DNA of 64,000 bases from Bacteroides reticulotermitis JCM 10512 (GTDB taxonomy: Bacteria; Bacteroidota; Bacteroidia; Bacteroidales; Bacteroidaceae), in NCBI RefSeq assembly GCF_000517545.1, contig NZ_BAIV01000006.1, positions 62,001 through 126,000 of the forward strand. The letters are read 5' to 3'. The notes below the pieces were generated by a model. The model saw only the letters and a list, made by a program, of their open reading frames with translations. It had not been told where the DNA came from and did no database searches. Below, in pieces: positions 8,739-17,378 of this stretch (positions are counted from its first letter, which is position 1; every line of letters starts with the position of its first letter). The position numbers and the translations under genes were made by a program.

Positions 8739-10028
8739 TTATTGTTTATTAATCATTTGCAGGCGGACAGTTACTGCATTCTTATGTCCATCCAACTGTT
8801 CATTAGCTGCCATTTCTTCAATAGCGGGACCAATAGTTTTCATGCCTTCCGATGTTATTTCCTGAAAGGTTATTTTTCGGATAAAGCTATCCAGACTGAC
8901 TCCGCTGTACGCTTTTGCGTACCCATTGGTTGGCAAGGTATGATTGGTTCCCGAAGCGTAGTCGCCTGCACTTTCGGGTGACAGGGAACCTAAAAAGACA
9001 GAACCTGCATTTATAATACGCTCGGCAACTTCTTGGTAGTTCTCCGTTTCTATTATTAAGTGTTCGGGGGCGTATTCATTTGTCAAGTCCAACGCTTCCT
9101 CCATATCCTTAACCAAAATCAACTTACTGTTCTCTAAAGCTTGTGAAGCAATATCTTTCCGAGGAAGTTCCATCAACTGACGCTCCACTTCGATTTGCAC
9201 AGCTTCCATTAGCTTTTCGGATGTTGTCACTAATACTGCTTGACTATCCGAACCGTGTTCTGCCTGTGAGAGTAAGTCGGCGGCAACAAATACCGGATTG
9301 GCGGAGGCATCGGCTAAGACTTCTACTTCAGAGGGGCCGGCCGGCATATCGATCGCCACGTCACGCAAACTGACTAACTGTTTGGCAGCCGTAACGTACT
9401 GATTTCCCGGTCCAAAAATCTTATATACTTTAGGAATACTTTCCGTTCCATAGGCCATAGCAGCAATAGCCTGAACACCACCGGCCTTAAATATTTTATT
9501 TACTCCTGCCAATCGGGCTGCAAAAAGAATAGCCGGATGAATACTCCCATCCTTAGCCGGAGGAGTACAAAGCACAATCTCCTTACATCCGGCAATCTTG
9601 GCAGGAACGGCCAACATCAGTACGGTTGAAAAAAGAGGAGCAGTTCCACCGGGTATATAAAGCCCAACTTTCTCAATGCCTACAGCCTTTTGCCAGCAAG
9701 TTACTCCAGGCATTGTTTCGATCTTCTTCCCTACAAATTGCTGGGCAGCATGAAACAGTTCAATATTCTTCTTGGCTAAAATGATAGCTGTTTTCAACTG
9801 TTCACTAATTTGGCTTTCACCAGCCAGTATTTCTTCCTCACTGACAGACAAAACAGATAAGTTTACTTTGTCAAAAGTGGCTTCGTATTCCAAAACGGCT
9901 TTATCACCTTCCGCTTTGACTTTATCTATAATCAAACGAACCGTATCAAACAAATTTTCCGTTTTCAGAGCAGGGCGTCTCAATAACTCTCCCCATTGAT
10001 TTTTCGAAGGGTATTTTATTAGCTTCAT
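8739..10028 (-). CDS. hisD: Histidinol dehydrogenase
   Basis: A 429-residue NAD-dependent, zinc-binding enzyme that oxidises L-histidinol to L-histidine in two steps, the last reactions of the pathway. Typical motifs are [47 protein letters not shown] (zinc and catalytic residues), YAPEHLIIE and the C-terminal [11 protein letters not shown]. Full length for the family. It follows hisG after 12 nt in the same operon. Confidence 0.97.
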   Translation of the reverse strand: MKLIKYPSKNQWGELLRRPALKTENLFDTVRLIIDKVKAEGDKAVLEYEATFDKVNLSVLSVSEEEILAGESQISEQLKTAIILAKKNIELFHAAQQFVGKKIETMPGVTCWQKAVGIEKVGLYIPGGTAPLFSTVLMLAVPAKIAGCKEIVLCTPPAKDGSIHPAILFAARLAGVNKIFKAGGVQAIAAMAYGTESIPKVYKIFGPGNQYVTAAKQLVSLRDVAIDMPAGPSEVEVLADASANPVFVAADLLSQAEHGSDSQAVLVTTSEKLMEAVQIEVERQLMELPRKDIASQALENSKLILVKDMEEALDLTNEYAPEHLIIETENYQEVAERIINAGSVFLGSLSPESAGDYASGTNHTLPTNGYAKAYSGVSLDSFIRKITFQEITSEGMKTIGPAIEEMAANEQLDGHKNAVTVRLQMINKQ

Positions 10029-10040
10029 AACACCATCAAA

Positions 10041-10892
10041 TTAAAGAATCATTTTCTCAATCGGTAATACAAGAATGCCTTCCGCTCCAAGAGCTTTCAG
10101 TTTTCCGATAATTTCCCAAAAGCTTTTCTCATCCAAAACAGTGTGCACAGAGCACCATCCTTCTTGTGCCAACGGCATCACAGTTGGACTCTTCATACCG
10201 GGGAGTACAGAGACAATCTCTTCCAATTTATCTTTAGGTGCGTTCATTAACACATATTTCTTATCTTCCGCCGTTTTAACCGCATTCATTCTAAACAGTA
10301 ATTCTTCCAATACAGCTTTTTTATCCTCATCCATATCTTTATTAGCAATGAGTAAAGCTTCAGACTTCATCACAACCTCTACTTCTTTTAAACGGTTGCT
10401 AATCAAAGTAGAACCGGAACTAACAATATCAAAAATCGCATCAGCAAGTCCAATACCCGGAGATACTTCCACCGATCCAGTAATGACATGTATTTCAGAC
10501 TTTATCTTGTTTTTCTTTAGGAAATTACGAAGAATTACCGGATAAGAGGTTGCTATCTTCTTTCCTTCAAACCAAGTCAGACCCGAGTATTCAATGTCTT
10601 TAGGCATCGCTAAAGATAAACGGCATTTACTAAATCCCAATCGCTTGATAATCTCAGCATCTTCTTCCTTTTCCAGAAACTCGTTTTCACCTACTATTCC
10701 TAAGTCAGCAACTCCGGTTGCTACAGTTTGTGGAATATCATCATCCCGAAGGAACAATACCTCAATGGGGAAATTAGAAGATTGCACAAGTAGTGTGCGC
10801 TTGGTTGTACTTAGTTTAATATCCGACTCCTCTAAAAGTGTCATTGTTTCTTCAAACAGACGACCTTTGGCTTGCACTGCGATTCTTAACAT
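10041..10892 (-). CDS. hisG: ATP phosphoribosyltransferase, long form
   Basis: A 283-residue enzyme catalysing the first step of histidine synthesis (ATP plus PRPP). Motifs include VADLGIVGENEF, SYPVILRNFL and the PRPP-binding segment IVSSGSTLISNRL. The length includes the C-terminal regulatory domain (VLPGMKSPTVMPL), so it is the long form that is itself inhibited by histidine and does not need HisZ. It is first in the operon; 49 nt upstream of the ATG a terminator hairpin and, before that, a His-rich leader peptide indicate transcription attenuation. hisH, hisA, hisF and hisI are not in the window. Confidence 0.96.
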   Translation of the reverse strand: MLRIAVQAKGRLFEETMTLLEESDIKLSTTKRTLLVQSSNFPIEVLFLRDDDIPQTVATGVADLGIVGENEFLEKEEDAEIIKRLGFSKCRLSLAMPKDIEYSGLTWFEGKKIATSYPVILRNFLKKNKIKSEIHVITGSVEVSPGIGLADAIFDIVSSGSTLISNRLKEVEVVMKSEALLIANKDMDEDKKAVLEELLFRMNAVKTAEDKKYVLMNAPKDKLEEIVSVLPGMKSPTVMPLAQEGWCSVHTVLDEKSFWEIIGKLKALGAEGILVLPIEKMIL

Positions 10893-10941
10893 AAAGCTAT
10901 TCTATTATTTTGGTTATATATTTATTTGCAACTACAGAAAT

Positions 10942-10971
10942 AAAAAAAGGCTCGCCTTATCGGCAAGCCTT
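10942..10971 (-). terminator. Attenuator hairpin of the his operon
   Basis: On the minus strand a 10-bp stem (AAGGCTTGCC pairing GGCGAGCCTT with one G-T pair, 5-nt loop) is followed by seven T. It lies between the His-rich leader ORF and hisG, exactly where an attenuator would act: ribosome stalling at His codons would favour an alternative fold and read-through. The antiterminator was not resolved by eye. Confidence 0.85.
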
Positions 10972-11019
10972 AGTTATCGTTATATAGCGTTATACACAAT
11001 ATCATCTACGCCCACCGAG

Positions 11020-11076
11020 TTATTCGCTAGGAAAATGATGATGATGATGTGCTGCTGTATATTTCATACTTTTCAT
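11020..11076 (-). CDS. hisL: his operon leader peptide with five consecutive His codons
   Basis: A short ORF reads MKSMKYTAAHHHHHFPSE and stops. Five CAT codons in a row lie 6-20 nt before the stop codon, and the attenuator hairpin follows about 50 nt later, before hisG. This is the layout of ribosome-mediated attenuation: scarcity of charged tRNA-His stalls the ribosome and allows transcription into hisGDCB. The ORF begins about 12 nt after the promoter -7 box, so it is at the very 5' end of the message. A second in-frame ATG (11065-11067) could be the start instead. The name hisL is by analogy with enteric bacteria. Confidence 0.85.
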   Translation of the reverse strand: MKSMKYTAAHHHHHFPSE

Positions 11077-11087
11077 ATTTACTGCGA

Positions 11088-11119
11088 CAAAAATAAAGGT
11101 TTTCTTCTATACTGCCAAA
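11088..11119 (-). promoter_or_regulatory. Promoter of the his operon
   Basis: On the minus strand TTTG (11116-11119), a 20-nt spacer and TATTTTTG (11088-11095) match both boxes of the Bacteroides primary promoter at normal spacing, and place the start just upstream of the leader peptide. Confidence 0.7.
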
Positions 11120-11148
11120 CATTTATCACAAAAACTTCATTTTAGATA

Positions 11149-11640
11149 TCAAATTAAAGGCAACAGTTCTTCCGGTTCGACCTCACATTCTTCAAAATGC
11201 ATTTCATTTTTTGCCTTTTCTTTAGAGAATGTAAAGTACGTACAGACAGCTTCTGTACATAACTCACCCACTTCATTAAATAAACGTGCCTCAAGAATTA
11301 TAATATTTCGTTTAATCTCTTTTATAGAAGCACGAAGCACTATATGAGAATCATTCGTAGAAATAGCTTTTCGGTAACGAGTCTCCATCTTTGATGTAAC
11401 ACCGGCCGTTTGTAACTTACGAATAACTACCCATGCACATATTTCATCAAGCAATACCGCCTGAATGCCACCATGTAATGTATCAATCCAACCTTGATAT
11501 TCAGGACGAGGTTTCCAGATGCTTACTACTTCATCACCATCCTCATAAAATTCCATTTTTACACCAGCTTCGTTTTTAGAAGCACAACCAAAACAGTTGT
11601 ATCCATCTAAACCTTTCCAAGGATTTATAATTTTCTTCAT
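11149..11640 (-). CDS. Hotdog-fold thioesterase (PaaI/4HBT-like)
   Basis: A 163-residue protein with features of hotdog-fold acyl-CoA thioesterases: a central segment YQGWIDTLHGGIQAVLLDEICAW, where the HGG-x8-DE pattern forms the helix and active-site region, and a following beta-sheet with YRKAI and ARLFNE. It probably hydrolyses small or aromatic acyl-CoAs in the cytoplasm; the substrate is unknown. An N-terminal CFGC motif is common in this subgroup. It stands alone, with the his promoter just upstream of its 3' end on the same strand, so the his operon transcript begins next to its stop from the other side of the gap. Confidence 0.8.
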   Translation of the reverse strand: MKKIINPWKGLDGYNCFGCASKNEAGVKMEFYEDGDEVVSIWKPRPEYQGWIDTLHGGIQAVLLDEICAWVVIRKLQTAGVTSKMETRYRKAISTNDSHIVLRASIKEIKRNIIILEARLFNEVGELCTEAVCTYFTFSKEKAKNEMHFEECEVEPEELLPLI

Positions 11641-11717
11641 GATTCTATCTCAATGTATTTAATATTTCGATCCCCAAATATAAATAAAATATGAGAAAAT
11701 GTACCATGATTCTTCTT

Positions 11718-13611
11718 TTACTTGCGAATAGCACGAATTGCATAAGCTTTATCTTTGGCAGTATTCCCTTTTATCATCTCATTGGAATCCGTTTTTAGTA
11801 AAAACACCTCCGTTGGTACTCCACCTGCATCGTCCAATGTCCAGTAGCTAAATATTTGCCTTCATATTCTGATACATTATAACTCCCAAAGCACATACCT
11901 ACGGGTTCTGCAGAAAAGCCCGAAAGATTATTGACTTCTGCAATAGTAGTCCCCTCTTTCATAGGTTTCCAATCACCAGATTTAAGCGTAGAGACATCAT
12001 CATTTAAATAAGACATCAACAACGTCCAGTCTTCCCAAACAGGTATTTCCCAACCTTTAGGTAGCATTCGATGAGTTGTAACCACATCAGCACTATAAAA
12101 ATAGTTTCCCACATCCGAACGTATATATCCTACAGCGCCTTCATGCATCTCTTTCAAACTTGGGATTTGTTCCCCGTCAATATATGAACCAGCCTCCAAA
12201 TTACTCTTCATCCAATATTGAGTTCCCACTTTTACAATTGAATAATTATTAATAACTCCACCCCGTACATCACGAATTACATCATCCAAATAAGTAAGCG
12301 ACAATACATCATCTGATGCAGCCCTTGACAAAACAATACGCCCATCCGCCAATACAGACAAATAGTTTTGAGCAGCTATTGTTCCTGCAGTATAATTCAA
12401 TGTCTTCTTTTCTAAATCCCATGCAACTGCGCCACCATGCACTTTTCCAGTTTCTCCAATCAACTGCATAACTATACCCTTAGATAGATCAGTCGTTTTA
12501 TCATCTTTCATGGGATAAGCCACAATTGCTTGGGAAGTAATCTCCGGATTCACTAGAAACTCCTTACAAATTTCCGCAACTTGCCGACCACCAGACATAA
12601 CTTTGCAAACTTGAGAATTTTCAAATTTCAGCTTGGAGATATTGATATATTCATGAGCAGTTTCTGACTCAGTCTCCTCCATACCCGTATTCTCCCAATC
12701 CGCTATTTCTCCAGAGATCGCATCCAGCAACACCTCTTCATCAGAAACAAAAGTTATTTGAAGTTCTTGTTGCTTACCACTCTGCAACACTAATGCAGAA
12801 GGCAAAAAAGCAGTATATATTTTCCCACCAGCCTTCAAGGAGATATATTGATAGCGGCTCGATATGTCCTGAGGAATGAGAATAACTTCCTGGCCCACCA
12901 ACTTGCCGTCAGACACTTTCCACTTTCCAGCCGGATAAATATTCTCTTCATCTAAAAAGCCAGTATACTCTTCTTCATTAAAATCATACTTCGATTTTGT
13001 AAAGAAACCACATATAGTTAATTTAGGATCCGCGGCAAGCATTTGCTGAACATCTTCTCCATCACCAGGATTGAGAGTCAATTTCAATCGAAAAAAACGA
13101 TGCTTATATGTCAGTTTAATCGGATTTTCACTAGCTTGTACATCCCTTTGTAAAGCAACCAAAAAGTCTGAAGCTGAATAATCTTCCTGATTAGACTGAT
13201 CAGTTTTTACACGAACCGACATACTACTTTCTCCCGCAGCTATCCCCTGTTCTGCGTAAGGATAATAACTAACCAAATTCAAATCGGACCCATCTTCCGG
13301 ATAATACATCACCTCATTAGGAACAAACTCGTTTTCTGCTGAATGCACAAAACACTTATTATCAGCATAACGTTCTCCCTCCAAGCTACCAGAACCTATC
13401 ATGGCATAAAGCCTATTTTGTCTCCTTCTTCAAAACTATTACCAGCCATCCGAGTCGATGTTCCCGATTGAACAGTAGCCATAAGCTTGACCGGTATTTC
13501 CCTTTGATTTTCCGATCCATTCTCCACAGAAACTGTATTCACACATGCTGTTAATGAAAACAATAAATACAGAATTCCCTTTACTTTTAGAAAAGCACTT
13601 TGTCGTTTCAT
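11718..13611 (-). CDS. Fimbrillin-family lipoprotein with FISUMP-like C-terminal domain, two frameshifts
   Basis: Joined over two breaks, this is one protein of ~630 residues. The N-terminus is a lipoprotein signal (lipobox LTAC). The next ~230 residues resemble Mfa-like fimbrillin domains (EEGDKIGLYAMIGSG, a staged beta-rich fold). The C-terminal part has the pattern of FISUMP domains: VGTQYWMKSNL ... LPKGWEIPVWEDWTLLMSYL. It is probably a surface-exposed lipoprotein, fimbrial subunit or tip adhesin; its partner is unknown. Breaks: one base lost at about 13408-13413 (GGCC read as GGC) and one at about 11831-11833. After the second, the frame continues DAGGVPTEVFLLKTDSNEM to the stop at 11718-11720. 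No other fimbrial genes lie nearby. Confidence 0.65.
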
Positions 13612-13948
13612 GTTATTTTACATTAATATTAATAAGTCCACATCAGAATGGCAGAGAAATATTACATAAAGGGAAGTAATAGGCTTTCGGTTATGAAATA
13701 ATATGCGGCAGGCCTGTCGTGCTGAGCCATTTTTCAACTATACATTTCAGAATGAAATGCTTGCGACAAATATATATATTAAAATCAAAATAGCTTATTT
13801 TATCTTCTATTTTTTCAATAAAAAGATATATAATACTCATTATGAGATACTTATAAATGGAAGTGTTTTCTGAAAGAAAAACACGTCTACCTTATTATAA
13901 TACAAAAAAGAGGCAATCATTATTTTTTATATGAAGCTTACTTTTTCT
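13612..13948. other. Intergenic gap without recognised genes
   Basis: AT-rich gap between the fimbrillin-like gene and the DUF2490 gene, both on the minus strand. I see no ORF, convincing hairpin or clear promoter box; the fimbrillin promoter must lie here. Confidence 0.5.
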
Positions 13949-14605
13949 TTAGAAGGAATAGGACACTTCCAAACCAACTATATTTTTACTTTTTGCCGGT
14001 TCATATTGACGGCAATAATAAAGATCAAGCATCCATTTTTTAGACAACTCGACTTCCAATCCGGAACGATAGCGCATACGCGCTATGCTCCAGAAAGAAG
14101 CTCCACCAATGCTTTGATAAAGCTCAGCGGAAAAATAAGGAGACACAATTCCTTTCGCAGGAGCATAAGCTATTTTTAAGCGTGAGCGTAAACGAGAGCT
14201 TGTACTTCCTTGATCAAATGTTTGCTGAAAGCGTTCCCTCAAAGAGAATTTCCAATTTTGATATTGTAGGCTTGTTGACGCACCAATTTGGTAACGATAG
14301 CGAAACTTCCACTCCGATTCTCCTCTGTTTCGATAATGCATTTCATAACCGGTCTCTAGTTTCAGATAAGATGATACTCTGTAATCCCCTCCAACCGCTA
14401 TCCCCAAACGGTCAATCCGACTCATATCATCCTTTGTGCGGAATTCCAAATTGCCCGATACGGCAAAGCGAGAATTAATTTTATGTTTGGCATTTAGTTT
14501 AGTCCAACTGGTAAAATCATCACTTTGCGCCCATCCGACAAACGTTATCAACAAAAACAAACTTAGACAAAAAAAACGACTATAATATATTTTAATCATA
14601 AACAT
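13949..14605 (-). CDS. DUF2490 family outer-membrane protein
   Basis: A protein of about 218 residues with a signal peptide (hydrophobic residues ~11-24, cleavage near WAQ) followed by alternating amphipathic strands and a C-terminal aromatic end (LEVSYSF), the pattern of a small outer-membrane beta-barrel. The sequence (DFTSWTKLNAKHKINSRFAVSGNLEFRTKD) fits DUF2490. Function is unknown. An open frame extends to a TTG at 14635, but the promoter -7 box at 14643-14650 places the transcript start near there, so an ATG at 14605 or 14599 is the likely start. Confidence 0.7.
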   Translation of the reverse strand: MFMIKIYYSRFFCLSLFLLITFVGWAQSDDFTSWTKLNAKHKINSRFAVSGNLEFRTKDDMSRIDRLGIAVGGDYRVSSYLKLETGYEMHYRNRGESEWKFRYRYQIGASTSLQYQNWKFSLRERFQQTFDQGSTSSRLRSRLKIAYAPAKGIVSPYFSAELYQSIGGASFWSIARMRYRSGLEVELSKKWMLDLYYCRQYEPAKSKNIVGLEVSYSF

Positions 14606-14642
14606 AGCTACTTTATATCCAAAATCACATTCCAATTTCAGG

Positions 14643-14650
14643 CAAAGATA
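14643..14650 (-). promoter_or_regulatory. Promoter -7 box of the DUF2490 gene
   Basis: TATCTTTG on the minus strand matches TAnnTTTG about 38 nt before the preferred ATG and rules out the upstream TTG start. Confidence 0.5.
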
Positions 14651-14860
14651 AAATATGAAACTGAAATAATGCTGAAATATTTAAATTAATCGTGTAAACT
14701 TCTCCTACCAACAACAAATCTGTAGTGCAGTAAAAGAATGAGTTACTCAATCATCAAAGACACAGCTAGGTGAAGCGCTATCAGAATCCGGCATATACCC
14801 TAATCCAACAAACACTAATATCTTTTGCCCCCAAATGAACCAACTGATCAATAAAGTTTG

Positions 14861-14868
14861 TAAATTTG
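14861..14868 (+). promoter_or_regulatory. Promoter -7 box of the DMP19-like gene
   Basis: TAAATTTG matches TAnnTTTG 28 nt before the ATG at 14897; no good -33 box. Confidence 0.45.
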
Positions 14869-14896
14869 CCTCTTCAAACGTTTATATAGACAAAGT

Positions 14897-15398
14897 ATGA
14901 TAGAAGTTACTGATTCTGCATTGCAGGTGGCTGCCAGCGAAGGTATGGATGAATTTATCCAAGTATTTACCGACAAGTACAAAGAAGTGACCGGTGGAGA
15001 GTTAACCGCCGCAACAATGCCTTTACTAACCGGAGAGCAACATTCGTTGCTAGCTTACCAGATATTCCGTGACGAAATCATGGTGGGAGGTTTTTGCCAA
15101 TTGATTCAAAATGGTTACGGAGGATACATCTTTGATAATCCATTTGCTAAAGTTATGCGTTTGTGGGGTGCTGAGGACTTTTCAAAAATTGATCTATAAA
15201 GCAAAAAAAATATATGATGCGAATCGGAGCGACCTTGAAAAAGAGCGTACGGATGACGAATTCATGGCAATGTATGAACAATATGAAGTTTTTGACGACC
15301 TGGAAGAAGAGTATCTCGACATGGAAGAACTGGTAACAGCTTCACTCGCAAGTTACGTAGATGAGCATTTAGAGCTTTTTGCGAAAATAATAAAGTAA
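14897..15398 (+). CDS. DMP19-like (DUF4375) protein, frameshifted
   Basis: Two overlapping frames join into one acidic protein of ~165 residues: the first ends ...VMRLWGAEDFSK, the second continues LIYKAKKIYDANRSDLEKERTDDEF. The join is at an A5 tract (15184-15188); reading A4 restores the frame, so an extra A is the simplest explanation. The sequence fits the DMP19/DUF4375 family. The Neisseria DMP19 member mimics DNA and blocks a nitrogen-response repressor; whether this homolog does so is unknown, but the many Asp and Glu residues in its second half are compatible. It is transcribed alone. Confidence 0.6.
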
Positions 15399-15451
15399 TT
15401 GATGCAGTATTTTTTAAGTACTTGTATTTAGTTATTATGAATCAAAAATTA

Positions 15452-15459
15452 TATCTTTG
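15452..15459 (+). promoter_or_regulatory. Promoter -7 box of the lipoprotein gene
   Basis: TATCTTTG lies 16-22 nt before the first ATG codons (15475, 15481), giving a very short leader and excluding the TTG at 15457 as start. Confidence 0.5.
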
Positions 15460-15474
15460 CAAAATCTAAAAAAT

Positions 15475-16293
15475 ATGTTTATGAAACAGATGAAATTTTT
15501 CTTGGCAACGTTAGCTATATTAATCAGTGTATCTTTTACTTCTTGCATCAGTAACGGAGACAACAATACTAAATATACGCAATTGGCCATCGCTAAATGT
15601 ACAGATTACTTTCCGCCTACTTTTGTATTAGCAAGTGGACAGAAACTTATAGTAAATGATGCGACTCTGTCTGATCTTAGTACAGGTGTTTTTTATGCAT
15701 TCTATTTTCAGTTCGATACAGCTGAACAATCTCCAACAGCTTCAAGTATAAATGTAACCCTTTATGGTGGAAGTACGCCTACTGCCATAAGTGCTAAAAA
15801 CGAAGAGCAGCCTGCACCTTTAGAGGACACAGATGTTCAACCGGCTAATGCACCTATACACACTCTAAATGGCTATGCTTCAGGTTTAGGCCAAGTAAAC
15901 CCTGCAATGTACAGTGACGACTATATCATCGTCCCGGTAGTATATTGGATTAAGAGCGAAACTGATGAAACAAAAATGAAGGAAGAATTGGCCAAACATA
16001 CATTTGAAATGACTTATAAAAAATCAGAAATGAAAAATGGAGAGTTGGTCTTAACGCTCAACCATATCATTGATGATGGTGAAGTCACTGAGGGAAAAGA
16101 AGTTACACGAGATAAATACACGTATACATATAAAGTGTATGAAATCAGAAATGTGATAAATGACTTCAAGATCGAGACCGGTAGCGCACCGACCAAGGTT
16201 ACTATCAAGGCGGAAACAAATTCGAATAAAAATTCTTTAGAGGGAGCAACCACGCAAAAAGCGTCTCTAGATTATCCAGTAAGTAAAAATTGA
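15475..16293 (+). CDS. Lipoprotein, possibly NigD-like
   Basis: A ~270-residue lipoprotein: hydrophobic signal with lipobox FTSC, then a mostly beta-rich domain (e.g. TLNGYASGLGQVNPAMYSDDYIIVPVVYWI). The pattern recalls NigD-like lipoproteins of Bacteroides, but I am not sure of the family. The start is ATG at 15475 or 15481; both follow the promoter box closely. It overlaps the next gene by 4 nt (TTGA), so the two are translationally coupled. Confidence 0.6.
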   Translation: MFMKQMKFFLATLAILISVSFTSCISNGDNNTKYTQLAIAKCTDYFPPTFVLASGQKLIVNDATLSDLSTGVFYAFYFQFDTAEQSPTASSINVTLYGGSTPTAISAKNEEQPAPLEDTDVQPANAPIHTLNGYASGLGQVNPAMYSDDYIIVPVVYWIKSETDETKMKEELAKHTFEMTYKKSEMKNGELVLTLNHIIDDGEVTEGKEVTRDKYTYTYKVYEIRNVINDFKIETGSAPTKVTIKAETNSNKNSLEGATTQKASLDYPVSKN

Positions 16294-16865
16294 ATTATAA
16301 AGAATTATTCAAAACAGCAATGAAGTTAATTTCCTCTCCGGCTAAAGCTTGGGAGGAAATTTCTATAGAAGAGGATAGACAAAAGGTATATATTGCCTTT
16401 GTTTATCCTATGATTGGTTTATGTGCCCTATCAGTTTTCATTGGATCCTTATTAACAAATGGCTGGGGCGGACCTCAAAGTTTTCAAATAGCAATGACCG
16501 CCTGCTGTGCAGTAGCGGTTGCCCTATTTGGAGGCTATTTTTTGGCAGCCTACGCCATCAATGAAATGCGCGTAAAGATGTTTGGTTTAGTATCCAACAA
16601 AGCATTGGTACAACGTTTTGCCGGTTATGCACTCGTTGTCCCCTTTCTACTCCAGATCATTACCGGGCTATTACCCGACTTCCGAATTATAGCTTGGTTA
16701 CTACAGTTTTATATTGTTTATGTTATATGGGAAGGTGCACCTATTCTGATGAAAACTGAGGAGAAAATACGTTTAAAGTTCACTCTTATTTCGTCGGCTT
16801 TGCTAATATTCTGTCCAGCCATAATACAGTTTATATTCAACAAACTGACAACGATACTCAATTAA
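16290..16865 (+). CDS. Yip1-family membrane protein
   Basis: A 191-residue integral membrane protein with about five hydrophobic helices (near residues 30-50, 65-90, 110-130, 135-150, 165-185) and the N-terminal LISSPAKAWEEIS motif seen in bacterial Yip1-like proteins. Function is unknown. The start chosen is TTG at 16290, overlapping the stop of the lipoprotein gene; the first in-frame ATG is ten codons later (16320) but would remove the conserved MNYKELFK segment. It precedes smpB by 12 nt. Confidence 0.65.
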   Translation: MNYKELFKTAMKLISSPAKAWEEISIEEDRQKVYIAFVYPMIGLCALSVFIGSLLTNGWGGPQSFQIAMTACCAVAVALFGGYFLAAYAINEMRVKMFGLVSNKALVQRFAGYALVVPFLLQIITGLLPDFRIIAWLLQFYIVYVIWEGAPILMKTEEKIRLKFTLISSALLIFCPAIIQFIFNKLTTILN

Positions 16866-16877
16866 GAAAATGCAAAG

Positions 16878-17330
16878 ATGAAACAACCATCTATAAACAT
16901 CCGAAATAAACGTGCCACATTCGATTATGAGTTAGTCGACACATATACCGCTGGCATTGTACTAACCGGAACAGAAATCAAATCGATTCGTGCTGGAAAA
17001 GCCAGTTTGGTAGATACATTTTGTATCTTCATCAAAAACGAGTTATGGGTAAAGAATATGCATATCACTGAATATTTCTATGGATCATACAACAACCATA
17101 CAGCCCGTAGAGATAGGAAGTTGTTACTAAGTAAAAAAGAATTAGAGAAGCTTCAACGAGGGATGAAAGATCCAGGGTTTACAATCGTACCCACTCGATT
17201 GTTTATCAACGAAAAAGGTTTAGCGAAACTTGTTATCGCACTGGCAAAAGGGAAAAAACAGTACGATAAGCGGGAGGCATTAAAAGAGAAAGACGATCGC
17301 AGAGATATGGCGCGTCTATTCAAAAGATAA
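16878..17330 (+). CDS. smpB: SsrA-binding protein SmpB
   Basis: A 150-residue protein that binds tmRNA and brings it to stalled ribosomes for trans-translation. It shows typical elements: [13 protein letters not shown] near the N-terminus, [19 protein letters not shown], the loop [23 protein letters not shown], and the basic C-terminal tail ([20 protein letters not shown]) that enters the decoding centre. Full length. It sits between the Yip1-like gene and metH on the same strand, with small gaps. Confidence 0.96.
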   Translation: MKQPSINIRNKRATFDYELVDTYTAGIVLTGTEIKSIRAGKASLVDTFCIFIKNELWVKNMHITEYFYGSYNNHTARRDRKLLLSKKELEKLQRGMKDPGFTIVPTRLFINEKGLAKLVIALAKGKKQYDKREALKEKDDRRDMARLFKR

Positions 17331-17378
17331 ATCAAGGCAGAGATTTAAAGGTTTAGGTATTAACGTGATTAGGGAAAA

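Noticed and set aside
17331..17378. Cobalamin riboswitch before metH
   Set aside because: Only 48 nt separate smpB and metH, too short for the element.
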